From contig CM032231.1 in NCBI GenBank assembly GCA_019009955.1, positions 92,401,001 through 92,465,000 on the forward strand: 64,000 nt of DNA, written 5' to 3'. Shown piece by piece: positions 48,240 through 59,670 of this stretch; within the stretch, counting starts at the first letter, position 1; each line of letters opens with the position of its first letter. The notes below the pieces were generated by a model. The model saw nothing but the letters and a program-made list of their open reading frames with translations. It was not told where the DNA came from and made no database searches. The DNA is from Riptortus pedestris. Taxonomy: Eukaryota > Arthropoda > Insecta > Hemiptera > Alydidae. The position numbers and the translations under genes were made by a program.

Positions 48240-50130
48240 TGGGAACAGGTTTTATGAGACAAACAAATCAAATTATATAACAACATTTAATGCTGTATTA
48301 ATACAATGCATATCACATAACTATGCTACCCTATTTACAATAGCTATACAAATTAATATTTATAATATATATATATTTTTGTATATATGTTCATACATTT
48401 GGGTAGTTGTATAATGTTTATGTACAATAAGTATGCTCATATATACTTCTTTGTGTTTTATTGTACTTAACCTAAGATCCAAAAATTGAAATCTTTCGTA
48501 AAAAGGATAAGTACTACAATAAAATTTATGGTGTATCTATAATAAATTAATCTTTTAAATATTTTTTATATGTTTTAAATTTTATATTTAACGTATACAA
48601 GAATTTGTACAATAGGTCAGAGACTGACATTTTTTTACATATAGTATATACAAAATTGCACAATGCGAAATATCTTCGATTACAAGCATAAATATCTTAT
48701 TTAAAATTAATGGTAATTTAGGAATTTAATAAATTAATACTGATTTGCACCATATGAAAGAACATAATTTACACATAGAGTATTTTCGAAGTGCTTCTTT
48801 ATGAGTTAAAAAATATATACATGTTAATACAAAACGAACAACAAATATATAAGTAGAAAAAGGATAGTGATGTCAAAACACTTAATACATTATCTTCTGG
48901 TACCTTTTCCTTGCCAATATGAGTTGGGTTTTTTAAAATATATATAAGCTATATAGCTAAAGGAAATATGACAATTGAATTGATTTTTTTATTGAATTAA
49001 TTCCCTAGATAATCAAAATAAATTTTTAAAAGAATAATCCAAAATACATCATTGAACAATTTTTCTTAAAAAAGCACCATGAAAGTCGGTATTTATACCT
49101 TGAGGAGTGCAAAACATTATCCTCAACTTGACTGGATGAAGTAGTTTACTGTTTTACACTTGCTCTTATTAATCTAGCATAAAAATAAACCAAATACTTT
49201 TTTTAAATTGATTAAATTTATAATTTGAAGAAACAAAATACATGACAATCCTGGTATGACAAAAACACCTGTATCATTTTTCAGGATTTTCTGAAATTGC
49301 TGAGCATTGATGCTACTCACCAATTTATCATAATCTAAACAAACTATTTTCAATAAACTGTTCATATGAATAAAATATTAGTCATTTTCTAAAATACATT
49401 TCTGTTTTATTTAATAAAAGAGCAGTCCTTTTTTATATATTGATCTCTTAGATCAAAGTGGTATAGTGTAGTTATAAAATATTTAATAACGTGTGAAATT
49501 AAAATATCTACTATTACTTAGGTGTTTTCCATGTTTCATAATTCAAAACATTACAGAGAGGTTGAAATTGTTTCGTTTTTCCTTATAATTTGGTTTTGTG
49601 TTTTAGACATTTTTTATATTTCAATAGACTGTTATTTATATTTCAATACTTCCGACGGATTTTAGCTCTTTCATGCTGTATAAAAAACAAGTAATTGCAA
49701 AATCTTGAACTCACTTAACTAGATAAACATTAGCTGGTGGTTAAAGACCATCACCACAAAAACACCAAAATCATTTTTATTGTTTTATTGGCACTACTTG
49801 TTTCACGTAGAATGTATGAAAAGAATGTATTTACTATTGAACAACACTATATAGACTAACAAAATTTAGGTGGGAAACACATCATCAGCTGATTTACATT
49901 ATAATCGATTACAAAGTATAATCTGGTATCGATTATATTTGTTACGGGACATGTAGAGCGAATAAAAGCAATAAAAGATATTTTGGTGTTGGCTTTTTGA
50001 CACAAACTTAATTAAATAAATTATTATAGGGAATTAGAATCATACTGGCAAGAATAAGAACGTCTTGACATCCTCACTTAGTAAAACGATGGGAATTTAT
50101 GAGTTTATAATTAGTTTAAGCGTCTTTGCA
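48240..50130. other. Low-repeat AT-rich DNA downstream of lbx
   Basis: This stretch lies between the mariner relic and the lbx stop codon. I see no member of the window's repeat families and no open frame of note. The part nearest 50130 should include the lbx 3' untranslated region. The absence of interspersed repeats for nearly 2 kb is unusual for this window. Confidence 0.5.
49784..49789 (-). terminator. Candidate polyadenylation signal of lbx
   Basis: AATAAA on the minus strand, about 340 bases beyond the lbx stop codon. It is the first clear hexamer I noticed downstream. AATAAA is common in DNA this AT-rich, so this is only a candidate. Confidence 0.2.
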
Positions 50131-50501
50131 CTATTTGTCCATTGAGAGATTTTCCTCTTCGGTGGGGACAGGTTTCTTCTTGAGCATGCTGAAGCTGTGG
50201 ACGCTCTCGAGGAAGGACTTCTGCTGGGTCGCGAACGCCTTGGCAGTTTCAACGTCCTTCTTCAGCTCCTCCATGTCCCGCTTCAGCTTCGCCCTTCTGT
50301 TCTGGAACCAGGTGATCACTTGGGCGTTGCTGAGCCCCAGCTGAGCAGCTATCTCGTCCCTGTCAGCTGGCGAGAGGTACTTCTGGTATAAGAAACGTTT
50401 CTCCAACTCGAAGATCTGGTGGTTGGTGAACGCCGTCCGGGATTTGCGCTTCTTCTTTGGCTGTTGTCTGTTATTGTACATCATGTGACTCCCTTGTCCT
50501 T
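50131..50501 (-). CDS. lbx: Terminal exon of a ladybird (LBX-type) homeobox gene
   Basis: This exon encodes a homeodomain transcription factor that would bind TAAT-type sites in the nucleus; LBX/ladybird proteins specify muscle, heart and neural cell identities in known animals. The exon contributes 122 residues after a split codon. The homeodomain lies at about residues 17-76 (bases 50451-50272), with F8, L16, F20, W48, F49, Q50, N51 and R53 all present. The helix 3 string [14 protein letters not shown], with T47, and the preceding [19 protein letters not shown] are hallmarks of LBX. A lysine-rich stretch precedes the domain and 46 residues follow it, beginning [11 protein letters not shown], to the stop at 50131-50133. 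An open frame runs upstream to 50649, but residues before the acceptor look intronic. LBX genes are known to have an intron upstream of the homeobox. GC is visibly higher than in the surroundings. The first exon, with the expected eh1-like repressor motif, is not seen in this window. Confidence 0.93.
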
Positions 50502-50535
50502 CTGAAACAGAAAATGAAAGGAAATGATTACTTTC
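50502..50535 (-). other. 3' splice acceptor of the lbx homeobox exon
   Basis: Read on the minus strand, a pyrimidine-rich run (ttcctttcattttctgtttc) ends in AG at 50503-50502, directly before AAGGACAAGG of the exon. The exon therefore begins in phase 1 (last two bases of a codon). This is why the open frame upstream of here is not treated as coding. Confidence 0.75.
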
Positions 50536-52060
50536 AAGCATTTGAATGACTTTATTGTAGGAAAAGTAACTTTCCCCGCAGTTTACCCTATATATATATA
50601 TTGCTACTTTTTTTCCCAGATCCTTAATGTGTGATTGTACACTAATCAAGACCTGTAGGATGGAACCTGAGAGTTTATGGAATACATGGAGATGAAAATT
50701 TCATTTTACGACCCCATTTTCGAAATAACATGGTAATAAAGGAAGTGGACTAATTTTAATCTAATTCCGTGGAACAATAGAACTTTCTGTATTTCCCATC
50801 CTTCCCGAACAATACCGCCTGATAAGACGGACAGAACCCTCAATTAGAAGGGATTGCTCAAATTTCTAGTCTATCATTTCGTTTCCCACTCATCTGTAAT
50901 CGTCGAGATTGCTTCTTATTTCCGACTCTGCTTGTCTCGGAATAATGATGAGCTATTGTGAAAGACTGCAGACTATCTCAGGAGATTGGACTCAGCTCTG
51001 TTCTTAAAAAGTGAAATATTTGCCCTGATAGCAAAACAGCTATCTTATTCTGGCACTCCTGTTGGCTTCTGCGTGTTAGGGTCTGTCGAGTTTGTTGTGG
51101 AAGAATCGCAGCTTTTCTTTGTTCTGGGGTTCAGTTTGGGCTAACGGAGCTAATTGTGTTTTCAGGACTCTTATTGTAGGAAACGTTTTGGGCGATGAAC
51201 TGTGTGTACAATATTTAGGCGCAATTATTGTAAATTTAAACCCTTCATGACGTACAATACTGCACACACAGTAATAGCAACCAAAAAAAGGTTTCAGGAG
51301 TATATCCCACCAATATTAGAATGTTTACTTACAATAGTAACTTCTTGGTTTTGATTTTCTATTTTGTCGGACCGCGGCCAGAACATAGCAGAATGCAGAC
51401 GGTTATACACTTTTTATTTGTCAGTCAATGCCGATAACTACTTATATGTAAACTAGAACGAATTCTCCTTTTATGACGCCAATAATCGGTAGTCTAAGTG
51501 ACCACTGGCGCCAGCCCAATAGGCTAATAAAATAAAATAAAAAAAACGACCTAACAGGGCCCAAGTAATGGCTCTGAGGGGAGGGGGTGGTTGAAGGGAG
51601 CAACAGAAACCCCTCTGATTGGTGCAATAAAAGTTTTATTACACCGGCGCCATTTGTCATTAACGTCCTCAATCTTCGCTGGGAATTAACTCTATTAAAG
51701 CCTCAATGTACTAATTGCCTCTCCGGTTGATAGGATGTGTTTTTTCCCGCCCTTCACCATCCTGGGCACCTAAATCTGGGCCTTCACCAGCCCATATACT
51801 GCCTTCTACAAACAAACTATACTCTGCAACTACCATCAACTGCACCAAAAACCATCAGTGGTCAGTTAAAGTGATTATCATTATCTTTTAATGTAAACGT
51901 TCAACAAACATGTGCCAATTGAAACATTTTTAAATAAAAGATGAATTCAACTTGTATGATGGATGTTTAGAAAAAACGAGATTGAAGAATTTTTAAACGC
52001 CAGTCGGAGCTGGCTAAAAAAGCATTTATAATTCCAAAGTGTTATTATTCCAACTACTAC
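50536..52060. other. Low-repeat DNA upstream of the lbx exon, presumably intron
   Basis: No transposable element is recognisable here, apart from a decayed HINE-like fragment that begins near 52070. The stretch has mixed composition, with a moderately GC-rich block at 51480-51680. Some homeodomain- and GATA-like words are visible, such as tgataag near 50820 and caattag near 50840. It is inferred to be lbx intron because the acceptor at 50502 demands an upstream exon. Confidence 0.5.
51480..51680 (-). promoter_or_regulatory. Candidate regulatory block near lbx
   Basis: On the minus strand this block has a CCAAT box (CACCAATCAG near 51613-51622) and a perfect palindrome AATAAAAGTTTTATT at about 51626-51640, which resembles back-to-back posterior-Hox/Caudal-type sites. 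A CGCCGG word and TCATTAA/TTAATGA follow. It is repeat-free and GC-richer than its flanks. The role is inferred from motif clustering and proximity to lbx only. Confidence 0.3.
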
Positions 52061-52069
52061 CCTTATAAT

Positions 52070-52300
52070 CGAAGTCACCATCGTTAATCTTGTTACACTA
52101 TAGAACCTTACAATTGTTGAATATACATTTTTTCGTAACTCAAATATTAAACGAGTTATTCGTACTTTCTTGATTTCAGCCTTCAGTATCTCGCCACTTC
52201 TACTCACCGGATTTTTATTTAGAAATAGAAAATATCTGGTCAGATGAGATCAATAGTGTGTCACACCATCGTGTAGGAAATGGGCTTAGCTGCTTGATAG
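52070..52300 (-). mobile_element. Decayed HINE inner fragment
   Basis: Segments such as AACTCAAATATTAAACGAG and TCAGCCTTCAGTATCTCGCC parallel 45650-45730. Neither terminus remains. Confidence 0.4.
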
Positions 52301-52731
52301 TCTTTTATGAATTAAGCGTCCATATCCCACAAAAAAAAAATTAAAACAATATGAATTTTGAATGGATTTGTATTTTTTTAAAAATTGGAAGTCACGTGTT
52401 TATGCTGCATTTTTACTCCCTCGTACTCCCAAAATGGCTTAAATGAAGTATTGTAATCGTGTCAAATTTCGATTTTCCGATTTCAGTGGAATTTATTTTG
52501 ACTCTTTCTGAATCCATCTTCTGCACAACATGTGTGTGTTACGTACATGTTTCACATAACTCGCAAAATGATAGAATAAGAACTTCACATTTTGACTGTT
52601 GTAAAATCTATTTCTGCACTCCTACTCTTGATTGAAATTGGCTAGAGGGGAGACGAGAATAAAGAATATCAAATTTATTTGTACCTTAGACATATAGTAC
52701 ATTCGTATAGAACCTTCTTCATTTATGATAA

Positions 52732-53165
52732 AAGTTCGTCACGCAGGGGCTGCGTATACTAAGCATATTTCCCACGTGAAGTATTACAATAGAGAAATTT
52801 CACGAGAGCCAAACAGTTACGAAAACGACCGAACTAGCTTTTGGAGGGAAACTCACTTTCGTCCGTTATCACCCCACATTTAATACAAATGCAAATATCT
52901 GGGTTAATATTCAAGATAGAGAATAAATGTATATAACAATATTTATAGTAAATTTAATTTGCAATAAGATTGATTCTATATAATGTTTCGATCCGACGTA
53001 TAGTAACGGAGATATTTCGAATTTTCGAAAATTCTCCCCTCTTAAGCCCCCATCCCACTGGTCCGATTTCAGCCATTAACGAACTTGATCTGTCTTTTTA
53101 CATAAAACGACTAAATATCAAGTTTGGTACCGATTAAACAACCGCTAGAGCGGTTGCAGACAAAT

Positions 53166-53226
<61 letters not shown>

Positions 53227-53375
53227 CTATATATATACACATATATACAGTTTTGAACGGACCTCATTTTTCGTCATCTCCTAGGTAGGATCGATGGAGA
53301 TTTGAAGAAAAATTTCGAAAATCGCGTCATGAGTACAACCTCAATAGCTGATTTCCCATAAGGGAAATCTGCTAA
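52732..53375 (+). mobile_element. HINE-like element, forward, near complete
   Basis: Starts AAGTTCGTCACGCAGGGGC and ends AAATCTGCTAA. (TA)n at 53166-53245. All diagnostic segments are in order. Confidence 0.88.
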
Positions 53376-53904
53376 AAAGAACATTCATTACCTTATGATT
53401 TATAACTTTTTTTTTGTATTGTTAGATATCGTATATCAGTTTCAAATGGAATAATTTTAAATGTAGTGCAGCAGAACATTGTCTCTTTTATACTTTTTTT
53501 CTGAAAATACCCTTTAGACGTGATTAGTTTGATCTTTCCAAGCATACATAAGGTACTTAAATCGATAGTTTTACTTCTAAATTGATCTATACTAATTGCT
53601 CTATTTGCAGTGAAGCATGCTAATAGTGCCAGGAGCCAGACAAAACCGAGAAATGCCACATTTCCGCCTGTCCAAAGTGAGAGATGGCATTCCACTCTGG
53701 GAACGGGGGTACATTTCAAACCATTTTTACCGTCACGATTATGAACTTTGCCAAGCGTTATCCGCGATTTATGACTGATTATGACAGACTCGACTAAATG
53801 CAATTAATAAAACCTGAACTTTCAAAGTATTAAATGCGTTCACTATTTTGAATCTAGTAGTTAGATCTTCATGGTGAATACTATAGACTTAAATACCTTT
53901 CTCT
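53376..53904. other. No convincing gene
   Basis: The antisense frame at 53803-53393 (136 residues) has a hydrophobic stretch (NVAFLGFVWLLALLACFTA) but also a low-complexity tail. No splice or start context supports it. Possibly chance, possibly an exon with a signal anchor. Confidence 0.3.
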
Positions 53905-54302
53905 GTACTGCCTAGAAAAGTATTGGTACTTCGAAAAAATATATATTTAGTTACGATTAATAAGCAGGTAATTATTCCATTTTCTTGGTTAATAAAGTAA
54001 ATAAATAACATTTGGAAAAACAATCACAGAACATGAAGATCAGGGTAAAATTAATACATATACAATCAGAGTAAATATTATAATAAAACGACTTCACAAC
54101 TATCATCACTCATATTGTTATACGTCATATCCGTATGAGTGATGGAGTTATATTAGTTCGACGATAACATCCACTTACGTATTGTGATCTTTTTTCAGCA
54201 GATTTCCTTTCAGAGAAATAGCTGGATTGAGTTGGTAAGCATGACACAATTTCGAAAGATTTCCTCAAATGAAAGGAAATGTAGAAAATGAGGTCCGTTC
54301 AA

Positions 54303-54305
<3 letters not shown>
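53905..54305. repeat. Inverted duplication, arm 1
   Basis: Matches the reverse complement of 61140-61540 over a flank segment (TACGATTAATAAGCAGG, AACAATCACAGAACATG, AGTTCGACGATAACATCC) and into the adjoining HINE right arm. Divergence is moderate. Confidence 0.7.
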
Positions 54306-54377
<72 letters not shown>

Positions 54378-54800
54378 GAGTTCGTCTGTTAATGCTCTAG
54401 AGGTCGCAATTTTTGTTTGATCATTACCAAACTTCATTTTTAAACGTTTTATGTAAAAATAAAGATCATGTTAGTTAATGGCCGAAATCGGTCTAGTGGG
54501 AGGGGGGTATTTTGAAAATATCTCCGTTGTTATACGTCAGATCAAAAAATTGTATAGAATAAATTTTACTGCAAATGTAATGTTCTATAAATGTTGTTAT
54601 GCAAGATTTTTCACCATCTTGATTACTAACCGAGATATTTGCGGTTGTTTTTTTTTTTCCAGCCATCAGTGAACCCCCACTCCTACTCATGTCGTATTAA
54701 CAACAAGCTGTTATATTATGAACCACTTTATTTGAAGCCTAAATACCATATATTGTTCTCATTGAAATTTTACGTTTTGAGATAAATGCAAATACGTGAC
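54195..54800 (-). mobile_element. HINE-like element with (GA)n tract
   Basis: Starts TCAGCAGATTTCCTTTC. (TA)n then (GA)n spans 54306-54382. The AAGTCC end is deleted and replaced by a T-run at 54799. Confidence 0.75.
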
Positions 54801-55679
54801 TTTTTTTTTTTTTTTAGGAACAATAAATTTACTTATTTATTTTTAAAGTATAGAAACTCCAAACCAAATTGTAGGCCCTTGACAAGATTATGGGTCACGG
54901 ATATTTGTCAGCATTTTATTTACCCTAACGAAAACTAAAGTCACTTCCTACGTCACAACTTTACTGTGTTAAAAATAATGCTGATAAGCAAGTCTTCATT
55001 GGTCTCAAGTTAGTTTCATAGAAGATTTTGAACGTTCGGGAATGAAACTCAAATAACGTTTCAGCACATTCGAATCCTCTCTTCCTGTTCTTGACAAATA
55101 AAGCAAGACTTTAAACGTAAGATAGATGTGAAATGCCTAGTATTGTAGTTCCTCTAAGTGGAATCATATTAGTCGGAGTCGTGAGTATACTGATTACTGA
55201 AATTTTAAAAAATATATATATTTATGACAACAATTAAAGTAAGTTACTATCAATAAGATTGCTCGTGTAATAAAATTGAAAAAAAAAAATAAGAATGCTC
55301 GATGGTTTGAATGGGAAATGTCATTTTGGGGACCTGGGTTAGCTTCCCTTTTTCCATCCTGAGAATAGCACCAACAACTAGATTTTACTCAGGCAATAGG
55401 GAAAGTTAAGTTTTAACACATAATTAAGAAAATCCATTTTAGAAACTATGCCGATATTCATTCATTTAGTAACGACAGATATTAATAATTAATAAAAGCC
55501 ATATGGAATGATCTTAAACAAATTCATTGCATTGTCCTTGATAATAAAATATCTCTTTTTTTTTTTTTTTATTCCCACGTCAGAGTTTTATTGGTTATTA
55601 GTTAAAGAGGTAATAAACACGAGACAACTATTCAAATACTATTAATACAAAAATATCAATAAAATATATATAGGTGCGT
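54801..55679. other. No gene seen
   Basis: AT-rich, repeat-poor DNA left of the candidate conserved element. Confidence 0.4.
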
Positions 55680-55960
55680 GGCCTTTTTCAGTCACTTCCC
55701 TGACTCCTTGAGTAATGTTCCCACGAGTAACTAGGAATTCTCCACAGGGTAATGGTTGTCATTCGCATTTTATTTCCCGTTCACGAATAATTAATTTTTT
55801 ATTCGCTCGTATCACGACCTCTTCATTGAATAATTGAATAAACGCCAGGCTCCTTTTACAATCCGACCCGTTATTTAATTGAAGCCGCGTGTAACGAGCT
55901 ATTACCGTCTTTGATGTCAACCACAAGAATAATTCCTTTCGTAATGGCTTGAGAAAAATA
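55680..55960. promoter_or_regulatory. Candidate conserved non-coding element
   Basis: A repeat-free block of balanced composition in repeat-rich DNA. It contains clustered homeodomain-type words (AATAATTAATTT near 55788, TTATTTAATTGAAG near 55870, GAGCTATTACCG near 55898) and a TGTCA word. No open frame is present. This is the style of developmental enhancers, but conservation cannot be judged from one sequence. Confidence 0.3.
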
Positions 55961-56546
55961 ATTCATATTCTTCATTTCAACAGTACTGGTGATTTTCAAT
56001 GACGACTGGTGCGAAATTCCTTACGGAAATTGTTTATTGTATTCACCTGTGGCATTTGATAACGAAATTTGTGTAATGTGGAAAAAGAAAAGAAAAGAAA
56101 ATAGACAACCTGTAGAATTTTCTTTTTGAAAATGGGGGGGGGGGGGTGTGAGGGGCCAGGTAATAAGTGAAATACATATTTTGTGTACAAATTATAATAA
56201 AAAACTTCTTTTCTAACAAAACAAATTTAGGAATTTAAACGCAAGGATATAAAATGCACATTTCTGCAACTCAAAAGTGTCAACTGAACTTATGATTAAC
56301 TATTACAATATTTGAGTATAGAACTTAAACTATAAATGACAAGTTGGACCCACACTTTTATACAACATACCAGAGAATATGATTTCACTATTGCTTTTAG
56401 TCGTCTACATTTTTTATTGATCATAGAGATTATTAGTAAATGATATTTTTCTTTACTTTTTCGTTTATGCACATGACATTTTTAGAGGCATGAGTGAAAT
56501 GTTACTCCTTCTTGCCCAAGAGATTTCGAAAATGATGTTCTAATTA

Positions 56547-56548
<2 letters not shown>

Positions 56549-56604
<56 letters not shown>
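56549..56604. repeat. (TA)n then (AC)n microsatellite
   Basis: TA tract followed by GACACACACACACG. The flanks (TCGAAAATGATGTTCTAATT at the left) faintly resemble a HINE right arm. Confidence 0.9.
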
Positions 56605-56611
<7 letters not shown>

Positions 56612-56926
56612 CACGTCGTGCGTGTGTATTTCCGCTTTAGTAACCTGTGTTTTTATTTTGATTACTATGTGTCGGATCAAACCACGTTACATATCCAATA
56701 TTTTTTCTCTAACTCGAATATTATCCAATAAGATTGTATTTTTTGGTTCCCAGTCAATCCCCATACCTTCCTAAACCTATAAGCAGAAAACCACGAATGA
56801 AAAATCTAATTTGAAGCTGAAACATGACGCATTGTTTTCTATGCACTTTTAGAATGTGAGGAAGAGTTGTATCATTCTTGAGCATATTGTATTCTCGACA
56901 TTATTTTATTTATTTTTATGCAACTA

Positions 56927-57118
56927 TGGCTAATTGGGACGGGTTATCTACAGGTTACCACCCTTTTCTAGCCAGGGTGGGATAAGGATTTTATTTAATG
57001 GCTTCGTCACTAAATAAATTCCTATTTGCACATGCAGGACTCGAACTCGCCACTCCAGGTTTACCATGTGAGATTAAAGCCAACGCTTTAACTCACATGG
57101 CAAATCTGAGGCCCTTTC
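56927..57118 (-). mobile_element. tRNA-derived SINE, family 1, best preserved
   Basis: Read on the minus strand: head GCCATGTGAGTTAAAGCG (A-box region 57102-57091), GGCGAGTTCGAGTCCTGC (B box 57047-57038), body TTATTTAGTGACGAAGCC, tail GGTAACCTGTAGATAACCC and CCAATTAGCCATAG. Spacing of the boxes fits an RNA polymerase III promoter. Confidence 0.85.
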
Positions 57119-57149
57119 TCGACATTAAACCAGTCATGTAAAAAGTAAC

Positions 57150-57360
57150 GTTGGGTTCTTTAATCATTGAAATCGAACTAGGAATAGTATATAGAAGAGA
57201 TGAAAAAAAAAGTTCAAAATATTTCCCCTATTATGAATCAAAGCAAATTATTTCATTAAGCCAATTTGGGAAAATATAATATTCTACTTCTGTTTTCCCG
57301 TAATTGAAATATTAGACATGTTATTTGTATTTTTCTCTTGTCTTAATAGCATGATTTTCT
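57150..57360 (-). mobile_element. Strongly decayed HINE inner fragment
   Basis: ATTGAAATCGAACTAGGAAT, CAAAATATTTCCCCTATTATG and GAAATATTAGACATGTTATTTG follow the family order, but similarity is weak. Confidence 0.3.
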
Positions 57361-57379
57361 CTTAAAGCATTTCCAGGAC

Positions 57380-57860
57380 GACAGGAATAGAATTTTGGAT
57401 GGCGCCATGAGCACGGGTTTGCATGTGCTTAATTTTCACAGCATTCGCGTGACAGACAATTTTGATAAACTCAACAATCTACGAAGTTTTATCCATAAGA
57501 TCTTTTATCTTCCAAAGATAATCTTACAAAGAGTGCCTTCGCTGTTTAAGACGGACTTCCTGACCCTATCAACCGAGTCTGGAGTGTCGGGAAGCCCTTT
57601 AGGATGAAGGGAGTAAGGCCGAAAGAAAATGACATTGGGAAAGAGAGGAAGACAGACCGACAAAGGGTTACTCGTTAGAACCCTAATGCCCACATTTAGA
57701 GACGGGTTCGTTTTTCTTCGTGTAAGTACGGCTTTCATCGGCCTCATAGGGCACGAGGCGCTCTCTTCAAAAGGTTTTTTGTGTTTAGGTTGGCACCCCA
57801 CGGTGCATAGGCTCAACCTGTGAATGAAATCAAAAGAAGATTCACTGTCCCTCCTATTCA
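57380..57860. other. Unassigned GC-moderate block
   Basis: GC is clearly higher than in the flanks, with GGCGCCATGAGCACGGG and CGAGTCTGGAGTGTCGGG. An antisense open frame of 118 residues (57861-57505) has no recognisable domain. It could be an enhancer, a relic of a retroelement or a fragment of a host gene. Confidence 0.3.
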
Positions 57861-58532
57861 TACTTCCATATACGAGATTATTACAGTTTTAAGCTATTTT
57901 CAAGTAGGTACTTCCCATTTATTTCTAAGGGACTGCCAAATCAGGGTCGTGGAAACATATTGTCAGCATAAAAAATATTTCATGGGCTGCAGAAAGTTTT
58001 GAATAACTAAATCACCTTCATATATAATATCTGGTGTGTTTCTATAACAATTTAATAAACGTCCATCTTAAGCTTAGAAAATATTGATTTAAACGAAAAA
58101 TATATAGGACTTAAATTAGACAAATAATTTAAAAATAAATTAGAAAAAAATATTGAAATAAACTTTATATTTTCAAAAAGAAGTGATATTTCAAGTTTCA
58201 AAATGCTTATCTCGTATTCTTAATTTGCCTAGGTTACAGAAAATGAAGTTTTGTTGTATATGAAGTTTTTATTATTTATTAACGTCCACTTTTTGCAACT
58301 AAGGGTAATTGAGAAGAATTTAATGATGAAGAAATTTAAGAATGAAGTTTTTAAACGAAATTTCTTACCATAAAAGCATCTTGACGAACAAAAATATGAC
58401 TCACAAACGCTTGGAAGAATCAAAATACTTTATTAATTATTTCTTTGATGAATGTTTAATGAATGAACATTTTTATGAAACTATACATGAAATGAAAATA
58501 TAAAATATAATGATATGAAAAATATATATAAT

Positions 58533-58988
58533 TCTACTGTACGTGTGTAAGTCGCTGAACTCCCCCTAAACGGCTGGACCGATTCGAATGAATATTTTTG
58601 TATGCGTTTGGGTGACTCTCTGGATGGTTTAGATTTACAAATCTGCCCGGCAGATGGAGCAAGAGTGGGGGTTGTAAGGGAGGCCTATAATTAAAAATAG
58701 CGATATTTCGTTTCCTGCTGGTTTTTTGGCAAATATGCACAGGATAAAAGTAGTTTATTTTGTTATTTATAGTAACTTTGGTTATATACACTTTTATCGT
58801 ATAACAAAGTATAAAAGAAATATACATTAAAAAATTAAAGTGGGAGCCAACAATTTCATTGGGCACTAAAGATTGAACCGAAGTTAACAAAACTCTATAT
58901 GTAAATTAGCATTAATTCTTCCATCATTATAAGCTATATTAAAATTTTTAGGTTTGAACGGGAGTGGGGGTTATAAAAAATTCCGCTA

Positions 58989-58989
<1 letters not shown>
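58533..58989 (+). mobile_element. Helitron G, short related subfamily
   Basis: The left end TCTACTGTACGTGTGTAAG and the following GGCTGGACCGATTCGAATGA differ from the other copies. The body subunit (AGAGTGGGGGTTGTAAGGG, GATATTTCGTTTCCTG) is shared. It ends TTCCGCTAG before T and (TA)n, without the long hairpin. Confidence 0.7.
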
Positions 58990-59044
<55 letters not shown>

Positions 59045-59048
59045 TAAA
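58989..59048. repeat. (TA)n microsatellite after Helitron G
   Basis: Begins directly after the Helitron CTAG, another Helitron sitting in a TA tract. Confidence 0.95.
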
Positions 59049-59452
59049 ATTTCATAAATATATTCTCTTTTGAGCTTATTTAAAGAATACGTGAATGATA
59101 ATATAAAGGATTTTATATGCTAAGGGGAACTGTTTCTTTGTCCCTTATGCTCAACCACCTAAACTTTAAATATTTGAAGGGTCATCGACCAAGAGAACAT
59201 ATGGTGTGTATATATACAATTATGTTTGTCATTTCCTGCGTATGGTCAATGATCATGAAACGTGTTGTGTCATCAAGTAAGCAGGAGGAACCAAGCCCCC
59301 AAAATTGATCAGTATGAGTCTCCTCTCAGTAATTACAGTGTTTTGGGAAAATTTCAAATGTTGAGACATTCATACGTTCTGAAATTTGTTAGATATAAGC
59401 ATTTATAAACAATGTAAAGTTCATTTCTTTCGTTTTAATAAATGTTTTTTTT

Positions 59453-59670
59453 ATTAACATCCACCTTATTCTACTAAGGCTCATTGGGACTGGTTATCTA
59501 AGGTTTCAACCCATTCTAACCCGGGCGGAACTGAGGATTTTATTTAATGTGTTCTTCACCAAAGAAGTCTCTATTGCTGGAATTGTGGACGGGAATCGAA
59601 ACCAAATCTCTAGGCTAACCAAATGAATTAACGCCTCAACTCGCATTGCAAGCCTGGAAACCCGAGCTCC
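59453..59670 (-). mobile_element. tRNA-derived SINE, family 1, diverged
   Basis: Tail CCAATGAGCCTTAGTAG, body CACCAAAGAAGTC-type variant and B box GGTTTCGATTCCCG. Older copy by its differences. Confidence 0.72.

Noticed and set aside
50126..50391. Plus-strand frames over the lbx exon
   Set aside because: They are antisense shadows of the homeobox coding sequence.
50502..50649. N-terminal extension of the homeobox open frame as coding sequence
   Set aside because: A pyrimidine tract and AG lie exactly before the LBX-like part, and the upstream residues look like translated intron.
53393..53803. 136-residue frame with a hydrophobic stretch as a membrane protein
   Set aside because: Single hydrophobic segment, low-complexity tail and no supporting signals; probably chance.
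57505..57861. 118-residue antisense frame as a gene
   Set aside because: No recognisable domain, start context or splice signals; the composition alone explains the open frame.
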